Below are positions 42,548-51,936 of a stretch of 64,000 bases of DNA, piece by piece. The DNA is from Clonostachys chloroleuca. Its lineage: Eukaryota > Ascomycota > Sordariomycetes > Hypocreales > Bionectriaceae. How positions within the stretch are numbered: the stretch's first letter is position 1; each line of letters opens with the position of its first letter. Position numbers and translations under genes: made by a program. The notes beneath the pieces were generated by a model. It worked only from the letters and a program-made list of their open reading frames with translations, was not told the DNA's origin and made no database searches. Where the stretch lies: assembly GCA_037952775.1 (NCBI GenBank), contig JBANAY010000004.1:14012001-14076000 (forward strand), written 5' to 3'.

Positions 42548-44214
42548 ATGGCCAGCGACTTGGAATCCGCCCGTGAGAAACAGGCCGTATTAGAAGACAG
42601 CCACCATGACCAATCCAGCGACCCTGAACAAACAGCAACTGAACAGGAGACGAAGGACAATGTCGTCGACTGGGATGGGCCAGATGATCCCCAAAATCCG
42701 ATGAACTGGCCGAAATGGAAACGCCTGATCCAAGTTGCCTTTGGCAGCCTTTTCTTGCTCACTGCGTAAGGGACTTCCTGTACTCCTTTAGTGAAGCAAA
42801 GCCCGTACTGATCACGATAAGATCCATTTAGAAACCTCGCCGCGACAATGTTTGCTCCTGGAGCTGCCACGCTTGCAAACGATTTTCACATCACAAGTTC
42901 GACCATTACAAGCCTCACCGTGTCCATATACCTTTGCGGCTTCGCCATTGGGCCCATGGTCATTGCACCACTCTCTGAGCTATACGGACGGCTTATCATC
43001 TACCATGTCTGCAACGTCATGTATGTTGGTTTTACCATCGGCTGTGCTCTAGGCAAAAACACCGGCATGTTTCTCGCCTTCCGATTCCTTGCAGGATGCG
43101 CTTCGTCAGGCCCTTTAACAGTCGGCGGAGGAACCGTCGCCGATGTTGTCCCGCCAGCTCAGCGTGGGAGTGCAATGTCTCTGTTCTACGTGGGACCGCT
43201 TCTTGGACCGGTAAATGGCAATTACCCAATCAAACTGTCATGGCACTGAGGCTGACGATTCTTCAAGGTGTTGGGCCCAATAGCTGGTGGATTTGTGTCC
43301 GAATCAATTGGCTGGCGATGGACCTTTTGGATCATCACAATCCTGGTGAGCAGTGCGTACGCTCAATGATCCTCAAGTTACTTACAATTCAATTTTAGGC
43401 CGCTGTATCATTTGTCGCATCCGTCTTCTTCCTCCGTGAGACCAATGCCGCCGTACTTCTATCACGGAAAGCTGCTCGCCTCAGAAAAGAAACCGGTAAT
43501 CCGGCTCTGGTTTCAAAGATGGAACGAAACCTGCCGCCGAGCCAGCTATTCATCCTTGCTATTTCTCGACCAACAAAGCTTCTATTCTTGTCGCCAATAG
43601 TTCTCCTGCTTTCTCTCTTGTGTGCCTTCTTTTTCGGCCTCATGTTTCTTCTGTTCACCTCCTTTCCTACCGTTTTTGAGGAACAGTACCACTTCTCTGC
43701 CGGGGTGTCTGGCCTATCATATCTCGGTCTCGGAATTGGAACGGCCGCCTCTCTCATAGCCTTTGCCCTCCTCAGCGACAGGATGCACAAGGCACTGGGA
43801 GATTCACCCAAACCCGAAGGACGCCTGAAGCCAATCATGTGGGCCTTGCCCACAGTCCCCATCGGCATGTTCTGGTATGGCTGGGCAGCAGAGAAGCAGA
43901 CTCACTGGATCGTGCCCATCATCGCCACCACCGTTTTTGGCTTCGGCTATCTCTTGGTCCTGATGCCAACTCAGCTCTACCTGGTGGATGCTTTTGGCGC
44001 CGAGGCTGCTGCCTCCGCGTTGGCTGCTAACACGATCCTCCGATGTCTCTTCGCGGCTTTCCTTCCACTGGCGGGGCCGTCTTTGTATGCCCGCCTTGGA
44101 CTTGGGTGGGGGAATAGTGTGCTGGGATTCATCAGCTTGGTGTTTCTTCCGGTGCCGTTTCTGTTTTATCGTTACGGAGGGTGGCTAAGGGAGCGTTTCG
44201 TTGTGAAGCTTTAA
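42548..44214 (+). CDS. DHA1-type MFS drug/metabolite exporter
   Basis: H+-antiporter, plasma membrane. Exons 42548-42765, 42832-43210, 43268-43345 and 43399-44214; 496 residues. The cytosolic N-terminus ends in the DHA1 signature WDGPDDPQNPMNWPKWKR. TM1-2 carry FAPGAATLANDF. Motif A appears as LSELYGR. The motif C-like region is GPLLGPVLGPIAGGFVSESI across the exon 2/3 junction, followed by GWRWTFWI and FFLRET. This is the pattern of the fungal drug:H+ antiporter-1 polyamine/azole/mycotoxin exporter family. Intron 2 removes a short stop-containing stretch after GGACCG. Likely controlled by the divergent Zn2Cys6 gene. Substrate unknown. Confidence 0.92.
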
Positions 44215-44707
44215 CAATGTACTTCGGTGCTGAGATCTGGTGTGAAACTTGCACCCTTCACAGGGAGGCTGCGACAACTGTCTGCTATCTCAATTTCATT
44301 CTGCGCATCACCAGGGATCGATGATAAATTTCGTGTCTCAACTAAGACAAAACTATCAGCTCTCTTCCTCCTCAAATATCGTACACTCCAGGCGATATTT
44401 TTCACTCATTTGTTCACTTCAATAATTTAAGTCATATGAATTCATCAAATCAAGTGGAGAGTTTGCAAATAGAGCGCGTTCTGTTAGATAGACTACATCC
44501 AGTAAATATATAAAATTGATTGAATTAACATACATATGCTGAGCTCGAATTCTTCGTTCTACTACCACCAGCTGGCAGCATCTCACTCCCAGCTCTTTCC
44601 CCAACTAACAGACCCGCCAATTAAAGCCCACACCTCACAGCATTCTTGTTTCCGTTGCTAGAATATGAGTCAGAGAGTCTTTGCCAAGACTGATTCCCTG
44701 TCTTTCG
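44215..44707. other. intergenic between convergent genes
   Basis: 3' flanks of the MFS exporter (+) and the carbonic anhydrase gene (-). No feature was recognised. Confidence 0.5.
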
Positions 44708-45542
44708 TTAAGACACTGGTTCAACTTTCCCCGTTGTGAGATTGTATATGAATCCTCTAGTCCGTTCCGCAAGCTCCTTTCGGACTAGAGCTGAGCTCTT
44801 GACAAGCTGAACATCCTCTCGAACGCTCTGCTCTAAACTCGCGCTGGTATTTGAATCATTGGATTTGCGTTCTTGAAAATCACGGAAATTCTAAAACTTA
44901 CGTTTCAAATCCTGGGAGCCTAAGGGCCCCGATAGTGTCATTGGCATCAGGAGCCCGCTCATTCAACGCTTGGCGAACGTCGGCGTTTGAGAAGATCTCA
45001 GCTGAGCAATCTATTCAAGGCCAGTAAGCAACTGTGAACTTTCGGTAAATGGCTGAAGAGTTGTCCAATTTACCTGTATGGTGTATAATCATGACATCTG
45101 TAAAATTGAGTATGTGGTCAAGGAAAAGCAGATTATTGAACTGGGCAGCCATCCGGCCCGCAGCTCCACGAGTTACCACTGCATCTACTTTGAAGTAAGC
45201 ATTTGTTTAAGTGACAATTGGAAATCATAGGGTCTCACCCCATTTTTCGAGGCCTAGTATATCCCAAGGGTCGATACGCGGATCACAACATGACACTAAC
45301 AGTGTCCTAGGTCAGTGATGAGTTTCCCTGCAAGAGACAAGACATTCTTTACCAATAAATATTTTAGGCATAGGAAGGCTTTTATCAGCCGGAAGTTGGG
45401 CGATTTCGCCTAATGATAAGATAGGTTCGAAGGTTTCCATCCTTTTCCTGCTTGCCGTCAGCTTAAAGTTGTCGTGTGCCAAAGTCAGCGGTACTTACGC
45501 ATTGCGCTTAAGGAGTTCTTCAACACTTGGAGACGCATCCAT
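44708..45542 (-). CDS. beta-class carbonic anhydrase family protein
   Basis: Zinc enzyme family that interconverts CO2 and bicarbonate. Six short exons on the minus strand (45499-45542, 45353-45447, 45239-45295, 45074-45184, 44902-45010, 44708-44843) join in frame to 183 residues, so no long open frame marks this gene. Signature residues are complete: the zinc ligand and Asp/Arg dyad in SCCDPR (exon 3), VVTRGAAGR (exon 4), and HHTDC spanning the exon 4/5 junction, giving the other two zinc ligands (His, Cys). The length fits the short fungal beta-CA subgroup. No targeting peptide is visible (start MDASPSVEELLKRN), suggesting a cytosolic protein. All introns are 50-65 nt or slightly longer with GTAAG/GTGAG-type donors. 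The last junction (AC|C) is the least certain. Confidence 0.85.
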
Positions 45543-46312
45543 CTTTGGTCCTTTGAAAGAAAAAAGTACTTGTCTTAGATAATGGTGTTATTATTGGTGT
45601 ATTTTGTTCAATGCTGCTTAGGTAGCTTCATGCCACAGTAAGTGGAAGCTCTACATGCTTTATATGAGCCAAGTTCAACTGTATAAGTCTCAAAACTGCC
45701 GGCAAATTACCGAAATTCCAACATCTCCGCGGAATACAGACTACCCATTGGTCATCTCCGCCTCATTTTGGGGATTTTCGCAGCGTCTTGTTGATGGAGC
45801 GGAATCTCGGAGCCCAGTGAGACGGAAGACGGACTCTCGGAATGGGTCCTTGTATAAGCAACAACGCGATCCCAGTCACGGGGCTCTAGCTTTGGTTAGC
45901 CAACTGCGGGGAGCTTATTCTAGTGCCATATGTTCATATCACTCACCTATCCAGGCATCTAATAAGTAAATAATCATGTGGTCTAACGCGAGAGGATGTC
46001 AGATTCCCGCACCCGCACCCGCACCCGCACAATTACTCATCCACCCTATGCATGGCTAGATTTTCCTATCAGGGGTTTCCTAACATTGTGGCCGGTCTAT
46101 GCAGTCCTTCGGAAGAACCTTTGTCTCCAGAGTCTTCGTAGCCTGTCAATCAGTCGAAACATACGGAAGAGAGTTTGAGTATCAAGTTAAACAACAAGGG
46201 AAGATGCCAGACCCGGCAACTCAACACAATGCATATTAAAAAAACTCTAACTACCCAGAAGGAGGCAATGGGTCGGATTGGCAGATGACAGAAGGGACAA
46301 AAAGCAAATGAA
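45543..46312. other. intergenic with short microsatellite
   Basis: Contains the carbonic anhydrase promoter, a (CCGCAC)4 run and no recognisable gene. Open frames at 45655-45969 and 45996-46178 are unconvincing. Confidence 0.5.
46007..46030 (+). repeat. (CCGCAC)4 microsatellite
   Basis: Four perfect hexamer units in intergenic DNA 280 bp from the tRNA gene. Confidence 0.9.
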
Positions 46313-46406
46313 TGGAGTTTGTGTGGATCGAACACACGACCTTCAGATGTCATGAGGACTGAAGTCGGACTTCAGTCTGACGCTCTCCCAACTGAGCTAA
46401 AACTCC
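46313..46406 (-). tRNA. tRNA-Phe (GAA) with 21-nt intron
   Basis: Minus strand. 5' half 46406-46370, intron 46369-46349, 3' half 46348-46313; the mature tRNA has 73 nt plus CCA. Acceptor stem GGAGTTT/AAACTCC with discriminator A; D arm GCTCAGTTGGGAGAGC; anticodon stem TCAGA/TCTGA with loop containing G34 A35 A36 (Phe); T arm GTGTGTTCGATCCACAC. The intron sits one base 3' of the anticodon, the canonical position, and contains TTC, which can pair with the GAA anticodon as in other fungal pre-tRNA-Phe genes. Confidence 0.95.
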
Positions 46407-46664
46407 AACTCGGTGGGTTGAAAACAGCCCCTCGCTTGAATCGTATGGGACGTGAATCGAGTAAATATTGAAGGGAAAACCCAAATACACGTGCGGATTC
46501 AGCCGGCAATCGTTTTGACTGATTTATATATAACGTTGGTGGCGGTAAAGTTTCCAGGGCTTCTCAACCATGCTCGTTGGCCGACGCCTGAATATCCACA
46601 AAGACTATCATAACACTCTCAACTCTTGTCCTATATGCAGACTTGATACATATATAGGTTTGAC

Positions 46665-48183
46665 TTATACTTTACGTCCCACATCCGCTGGTGCCAACTT
46701 CGGAACAGTATGTTTGAATATATGATCGGCGTCGTACTTCTCCTTGAGCGTCATTAGAGTTGAGTAATGGTGGCCGTAGACCCTCTTCAGGTCTACATCT
46801 TCATGAGAGCCCAAGGCGATGTATGAGCTTTCCAGGATATTATCAGCGTCCTCAACCTCGAGATCGGCCTTGATTCGTGAGCCCCACTCCAAGCGTTCAT
46901 CTACAAAACTATTTTCCGAAATCGCAGCGTTTATTTCAAGCATGTGATGTCTTGTTCGAGCCCCAAAGACAGATTCTTGTGCCGGAGCTTGACTGGATCG
47001 CAAAGTGTGGTGTGAGAAGATGAAGCCACCACCAGGTGCTTGCGGGCAATGTCTGGCCAGAACAGTGATCGTTCTTTCCGTTAGTCGCCTGACACTAAGT
47101 GTGAACAATCGACCATAGGAGGGCCAGGTCACCAGATTGTCTCTTTCTTTCAGCACTTCTGCAAGTGTAGTTTCTTGCGTAGCCTCCATGACACAAGTAC
47201 CCGCCTTTGCAAAACTCTCGATCCAGGCATATCCTTCTTCTTTGTTCTCACCGTACCAGGTGACCATTGCTCCGAATACAGTCCCAATGTTGGGAATCTG
47301 CGTAATGGTCGGCTGCAGTTGAAGGCAGTCAGGGAGCTCTTGTGCTGCGAGCAGATGCTCGTAATGCTGATTATAGGTCGTAATGGTAGCTTCTAGATTT
47401 CTAGATTCGTAGAGGATCGTAGAACTAAGTATCTGAGAGAAATTGTACTTCCTACTGAGCAAGGAATCGCCTCCAGTTCTACCTTTCATACTCTCACGCA
47501 CCTTGTCGAGCGGGTAGACTTTGATTGTAAGCTCAGTAATGATACCCAGTGACCCGCCGCCACCTCGGATACTAATAAGCAGCTCCTCACTAGCTGTCTG
47601 GATTTCTCCCTGAGCGTTGACAATCTTGGCACCAAGGATCTGATCAACCCCCAAGCCGTAGCCTGATGATAACGGGCCATAGCCGCCGAGCGTGCTCCAT
47701 CCGGTGTACCCTAAGGACGCGGCATTCCCCCTTGGTCATCTCATTTAGTATTTGTGCTATCACCGCTGGGGGTAACGGTACTCACACGGGTGTAACCAAA
47801 CCTTCTTCGCCTAAAGTTCTGGCGAGTTGGCCATGAAGAATACCTCCTCCTACCGTCGCGCTGCATTTATCCTCAGAGATAGCGACTTCATTTAGGTCTC
47901 GCATATCAATAACAAGCGCCCCATCGCCGCGGGTGCGTCCTGCACAATCATAACCTCCGGATCGTACAGTGAAATCTGCTTTATTGCGGAGGCAAAATTG
48001 TACCACTAAGGCGACATCATCTGCCGTCCGCGGCCTGACAACCGCTGGCGTCCGAACTGGCTTATCGATGAAACATTGTGCGATCGCATCGAAGTCCGCC
48101 GAGTCTGGCCGATAGATCTGAGCCGCAGTATGAGCCAGGTCAGTCTCCAGCTTGGAGAACAAGGCTGTAGAGTCCAGGGCCAT
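46665..48183 (-). CDS. FAD-linked oxidase (FAD_binding_4/BBE-like)
   Basis: Secondary-metabolism-type flavoprotein of the PCMH/berberine-bridge superfamily that would oxidise alcohols, amines or ring systems with FAD. Exons 47786-48183 and 46665-47730, 487 residues. The junction (GTGAGT donor, ACCAAG acceptor) links TPV to GNAASLGYTGWSTLGGYGP. FAD-domain landmarks: RTPAVVRPRTADDVALVVQF, VRSGGYDCAGR (Tyr-Asp replaces the usual His of GGHS, so the 8-alpha-histidyl FAD bond is probably absent), GGGILHGQL, GYGLGVDQILGAKIV and RGGGGSLGIITE. No N-terminal signal peptide in the chosen start; an upstream in-frame TTG stretch is unlikely. It is divergent from the DUF1772 gene with 0.59 kb between, suggesting co-regulation. 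Confidence 0.88.
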
Positions 48184-48776
48184 GGAGGGCGGGTGAAGAA
48201 ATCGGATACTACTATCAAAAAGAGAGATGACAAGATGTTGGCCTAAAGCGATCGTCCACGAAGTCTCTGTATGCAGGTACAAGTCACATCAAAGGAAATC
48301 TAAAAACCAAAACACTTCCTCAAACAGGTGGTGCACGCTGTACATTATAAAGGGCCACTCCAGGCATTTAACCTAATATCCTAAAGGCTTAGCGCTTGGC
48401 CAATGATAGGTAGCGGAAGAACTGTTATGCAGGTGATTATTGGAAACAGGCTTGGTGTCGGAATGACTCATAGGAATGGTCGAGAACATTTGACATCAGG
48501 CGTGAAGAGGTGAATAATAATAACGTAGACGCGTACCTATATCCCTGTCCGGGGAAATCGTAGTGACAACTAATGGCAAATCCGGTAATTCATGCCAAGT
48601 AGCTCCACTTGCCAAGTGTTCGATCTTATTGCAAGATGCCAGACGTCCCGTGAAAGGGTCGGCGTGTTCAGATGTATATAGGCTCGGCGTGAATCTCTTC
48701 CATCTCGTACCATGCGGGACATTGTCTCTAAGCCGTGTGTCCATTCTCAACACCCGTTTCTTGTACTCCAGACATT
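48184..48776. promoter_or_regulatory. shared divergent promoter, FAD oxidase and DUF1772 gene
   Basis: 593 bp between two divergent start codons. A TATA-like element (CATTATAAAGG) lies at about 48342-48352 for the minus gene. No specific operator was recognised. Confidence 0.4.
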
Positions 48777-49414
48777 ATGGATCAAGTTATCATGACCGCT
48801 CTGCCTTTGGTCAATCTTATGGCAGCCTCTCATCTTGCAGGTAATATCTTCCATCCCTACTGTTTAGCTGTACTTAACTTGTACCTAACCATTGTTGAAG
48901 GCTATCACTTCGCTTCCGAGACTGTTATCATGCCAAACACGCTCTCCGCCGCCGACACAGTGACTATTCTCAAAGAATTCTATCGCACCTTGGATGTTGG
49001 TCGGAAATATGCCCCCGCTATGGTGGCTGCCACAATAGCAGGATTTCTACTACAATCTTGGTGGAATGGTATGCTGGCTAGTCTATCATGACCCCCATCA
49101 ACTCAATGAGCGCTAACAGATGCTTTTCCTTCTCTATAGGCAGAGGAACCTATACCTTTGTCTTTAACATGATGGCTGGAACTTCGATGGGTCTCCTTAT
49201 GCCATATACGTACTTTGGACTTGTACCATACAATGATAAACTCTTGTCCGAGTACAAAATCATGCGCGAAGCTAAAAAGCAAGATTCCACCTATCACGGT
49301 AATCTACAGGAGGTTCGAGGGCTCGTTCTGGAATGGAGGAGGCGCGATTTCCACCGTATGATACTTGTCAAGTTGTCCGCCATTTGCGGCTTTCTAGCTC
49401 TGCTTGGACTATAA
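48777..49414 (+). CDS. DUF1772 / anthrone-oxygenase-like membrane protein
   Basis: Small integral membrane protein, 168 residues, from exons 48777-48840, 48901-49068 and 49140-49414. Four hydrophobic segments are visible (ALPLVNLMAASHLAG; PAMVAATIAGFLLQSWW; FNMMAGTSMGLLMPYTYFGL; LVKLSAICGFLALLGL). The arrangement, with a central charged stretch before the last helix (R.LVLEWRRRDFHR), fits DUF1772, whose fungal members include anthrone oxygenases of aromatic polyketide pathways. Intron 1 has GTAATA and CTAAC; intron 2 has GTATGC and TATAG. The neighbouring FAD oxidase and SDR are typical partners. The reaction is inferred from family only, as no polyketide synthase is in the window. Confidence 0.8.
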
Positions 49415-50282
49415 CAACCATCACGGAGGACTCGAAAGTACATTTTTTGAGGTTCTTTATACTTCGTATGTTCGTATATCATACTGTATTTAATTAAGTT
49501 ATTCATATATCTCAAGTCAGGACAAAGCATTGTAAGTCAAGCTAGCAGAACTTGATTTCATGTAGATTCTGGATAAATGGGATAATGCATTCGTATTAAC
49601 CAGAATTTTAACTGTATAGTCCTTTCAGGGCGCAACACAGAGCAGTATCCGGGAGAATGACCCTAGGGGATCCTTGCCCACCTCTCCTCGGGCGTAACAG
49701 ACTCTGCAAACCCTAAAGATGCCCAGCGGGGAATGGCGAGTTGGTTCGGACTTTGCCAAGCCGGGCTCTAACATATCGATCCTAGATATGGGTCAAACTA
49801 CGGCAGATGCCCCTGTCACTTTCGAGAGGAAAGAGACACCGAAAGTCCGAGACCCAATCAAAAAGCGAGAGCGACCATCATCACGTCAATATATACACCT
49901 TAATGCCTGAATTCTGCACGGGTTCTGTGGGTTACTTGACTTCAACATAATTCCTGAAACATACCAATTAACTGTCGCCCTGCCTTGGGACTTCCAAATT
50001 CACGGTCATTCTGTACTGCTGGTCATAATGCCCGCCAACAAAAACACCCTCCGTGAGCCAGCCGCTCCCTTATACTCTCCACCCACCGTCCTTAATACCT
50101 TATTAAATTAAACATGGACAACTAGACATTAGATTATTTAGGCAATTCAAACCGAATTTATAAACTGCCAAACCTCGGAGTCCAAGATAAGATTACTGAC
50201 ATCTACCAAAACTAACCTTTTGCTTTCCTGTTTCATCTCTATCCCTTCTCTCCTCGCTGCCAATCCTCTTAGTGGCGTCAAT
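49415..50282. other. intergenic, no gene seen
   Basis: Between two plus-strand genes. The frame at 49719-49910 is short and unrecognised. The promoter of the SDR gene lies near 50200, with a pyrimidine-rich leader before the ATG. Confidence 0.45.
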
Positions 50283-51434
50283 ATGACGGAGCAACCAAGT
50301 ATCTTGGTAAGTCAACTCTGCATATTAGAGATGATAGCTTTTGTCTAATTACATTAAGATCACTGGCGCATCGGGCCACATCGGCTGCCGCGTGCTAGTG
50401 GAAGCCCTGGCAAGTGGTCACTACGTCCGGGCTGTACTGCGGAAAGAGTCCCAAATGGCCAAGATCAAAGCAGTAGAATCAATTCAGCCTTATCTGTCTC
50501 AACTCGAGCTTGTTTTGATACCCGACATCACTGTACCAGGTGCCTTTGATGCGGTTGCTGATGGACTCTGGGCTATCATCCACGTTGCCTCCCCTACTTT
50601 TTCCGGGTTTGGGGAGGTCAATGTCTCGGAGTTCTGTTCCACATCATGGCGTGTCACCCAGAGCGTATTGCACTTTGCTGCAGACACGCCTTCAGTGAAG
50701 CGGGTAGTAATCACCTCTTCTATCAGTGCTATCATACCCAGGTTCTTTGATACAGCACCACACGACTCGCAGGGTTTCTATACCAGTCAGATCCACCATT
50801 CCATTTTTCAGTCCGAAGAGCTTCAATTGACGATCCCACTACAGATGAATCCCCAATCTCCATTGACGGAATCGAGTCATGGCCAGAGAAGGCACCCGAA
50901 AACGTGGCATATGTGTTGTCGAAGATCTTCGTCGAGGATTGCGTCCGCAAATATGTCCAGTCAACCCAACCCAAACTACACTTCTCCGTTGTCAGCGTCC
51001 TTCCAGGGACCACTATTGGGCCAAATTAGCTAGCATCCACTCCCAAAGAGCTCTTAGTTGGCTCAAATATGGTTGTCATGGGGCCACTGCTGGGAATCAA
51101 GTTTGCGCCTGTTCCCTCGGTTGTATCCCATGTTGACGATATTGCGTTTGCACATCTCAAAGCTCTCGGTTTGGATCTTTCACCAGGAGAGATTTCCAGC
51201 CTTTTGCCGGTTTTCAATTCGAAGGCAGACCCGACTCCTTTCGAATGGGATGATGCAGCAAATATTGTCAGGGAAGAGTTTCCAGAAGCAACAAACTCCG
51301 GCATCTTTCCATTTGGTGGGACTGTTCCTATAACTCGGGTTCTGACTGATTCTACAGAGGACGAAAAGATCCTCGGCAGGAATTTCAGGGGACACAGGGA
51401 AGCTGTCATTGATGTCGTTCGGCAGTGTATTTGA
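50283..51434 (+). pseudogene. SDR / GRE2-like NADP reductase with in-frame stop
   Basis: Extended short-chain dehydrogenase of the dihydroflavonol-reductase/GRE2 type. Exon 1 50283-50306; exon 2 from 50359 starts ITGASGHIG (the TGxxGxxG cofactor motif), then AIIHVASP and VVITSSISAI. The frame must then shift by a 38-nt GTTTCT…TTTCAG segment (50774-50811), unusually short for an intron, or by a frameshift. The following frame is good, with the active-site AYVLSK (YxxxK) and VSVLPGTTIGPN. It meets TAG at 51027-51029, exactly where family members continue with a residue and LA; protein-like sequence then goes on to 51434 (ELLVGSNMVVMGPLLG … FRGHREAVIDVVRQ). I infer a nonsense allele of a formerly functional gene. 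Confidence 0.7.
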
Positions 51435-51936
51435 AGCTAGCCGCGAAATAATGTGTGTTCCTTTGCCAGTGGAAATTTAGACAAAAATAGGTATTTTTGT
51501 AACCTCGTGAGAACTAGAAAGAGCTACACAATTATAGAGCACCGGGTACAGACATTATGTCTTGAGGAACGAGCTAAAAGGATTCTTTTCCTGTCTCTTG
51601 CTCTGACCATTATTTAAGACCACTGGTAGAATATCGGGACACAAGTACGAATCCGTGGGCTCCCTTGGCTGGAATGCCAGGCTTCACGCGTGAGCGACCA
51701 GCTTGCGCCCCAGTTCCCGGAGTTTGCAGGGGAACAAAGTAGAATGTAGTGCATGAACTCCCGCTATGGAGATATAATAACATAATCATTATTGAAATCT
51801 ATCTTTCCTCCTTCACATATTGTTCGTATCACACACTGAACTTGAATAGTATTTATAGTCTGGGAGATACTAGTCCTTGTGGCACACGATGTTTGGTCAT
51901 ATTGCGGTACGCCTAAAATGTCTGCCATAGGGAGTG
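51435..51936. other. intergenic between convergent genes
   Basis: 3' flanks of the SDR (+) and NACHT (-) genes. No feature was recognised. Confidence 0.5.
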
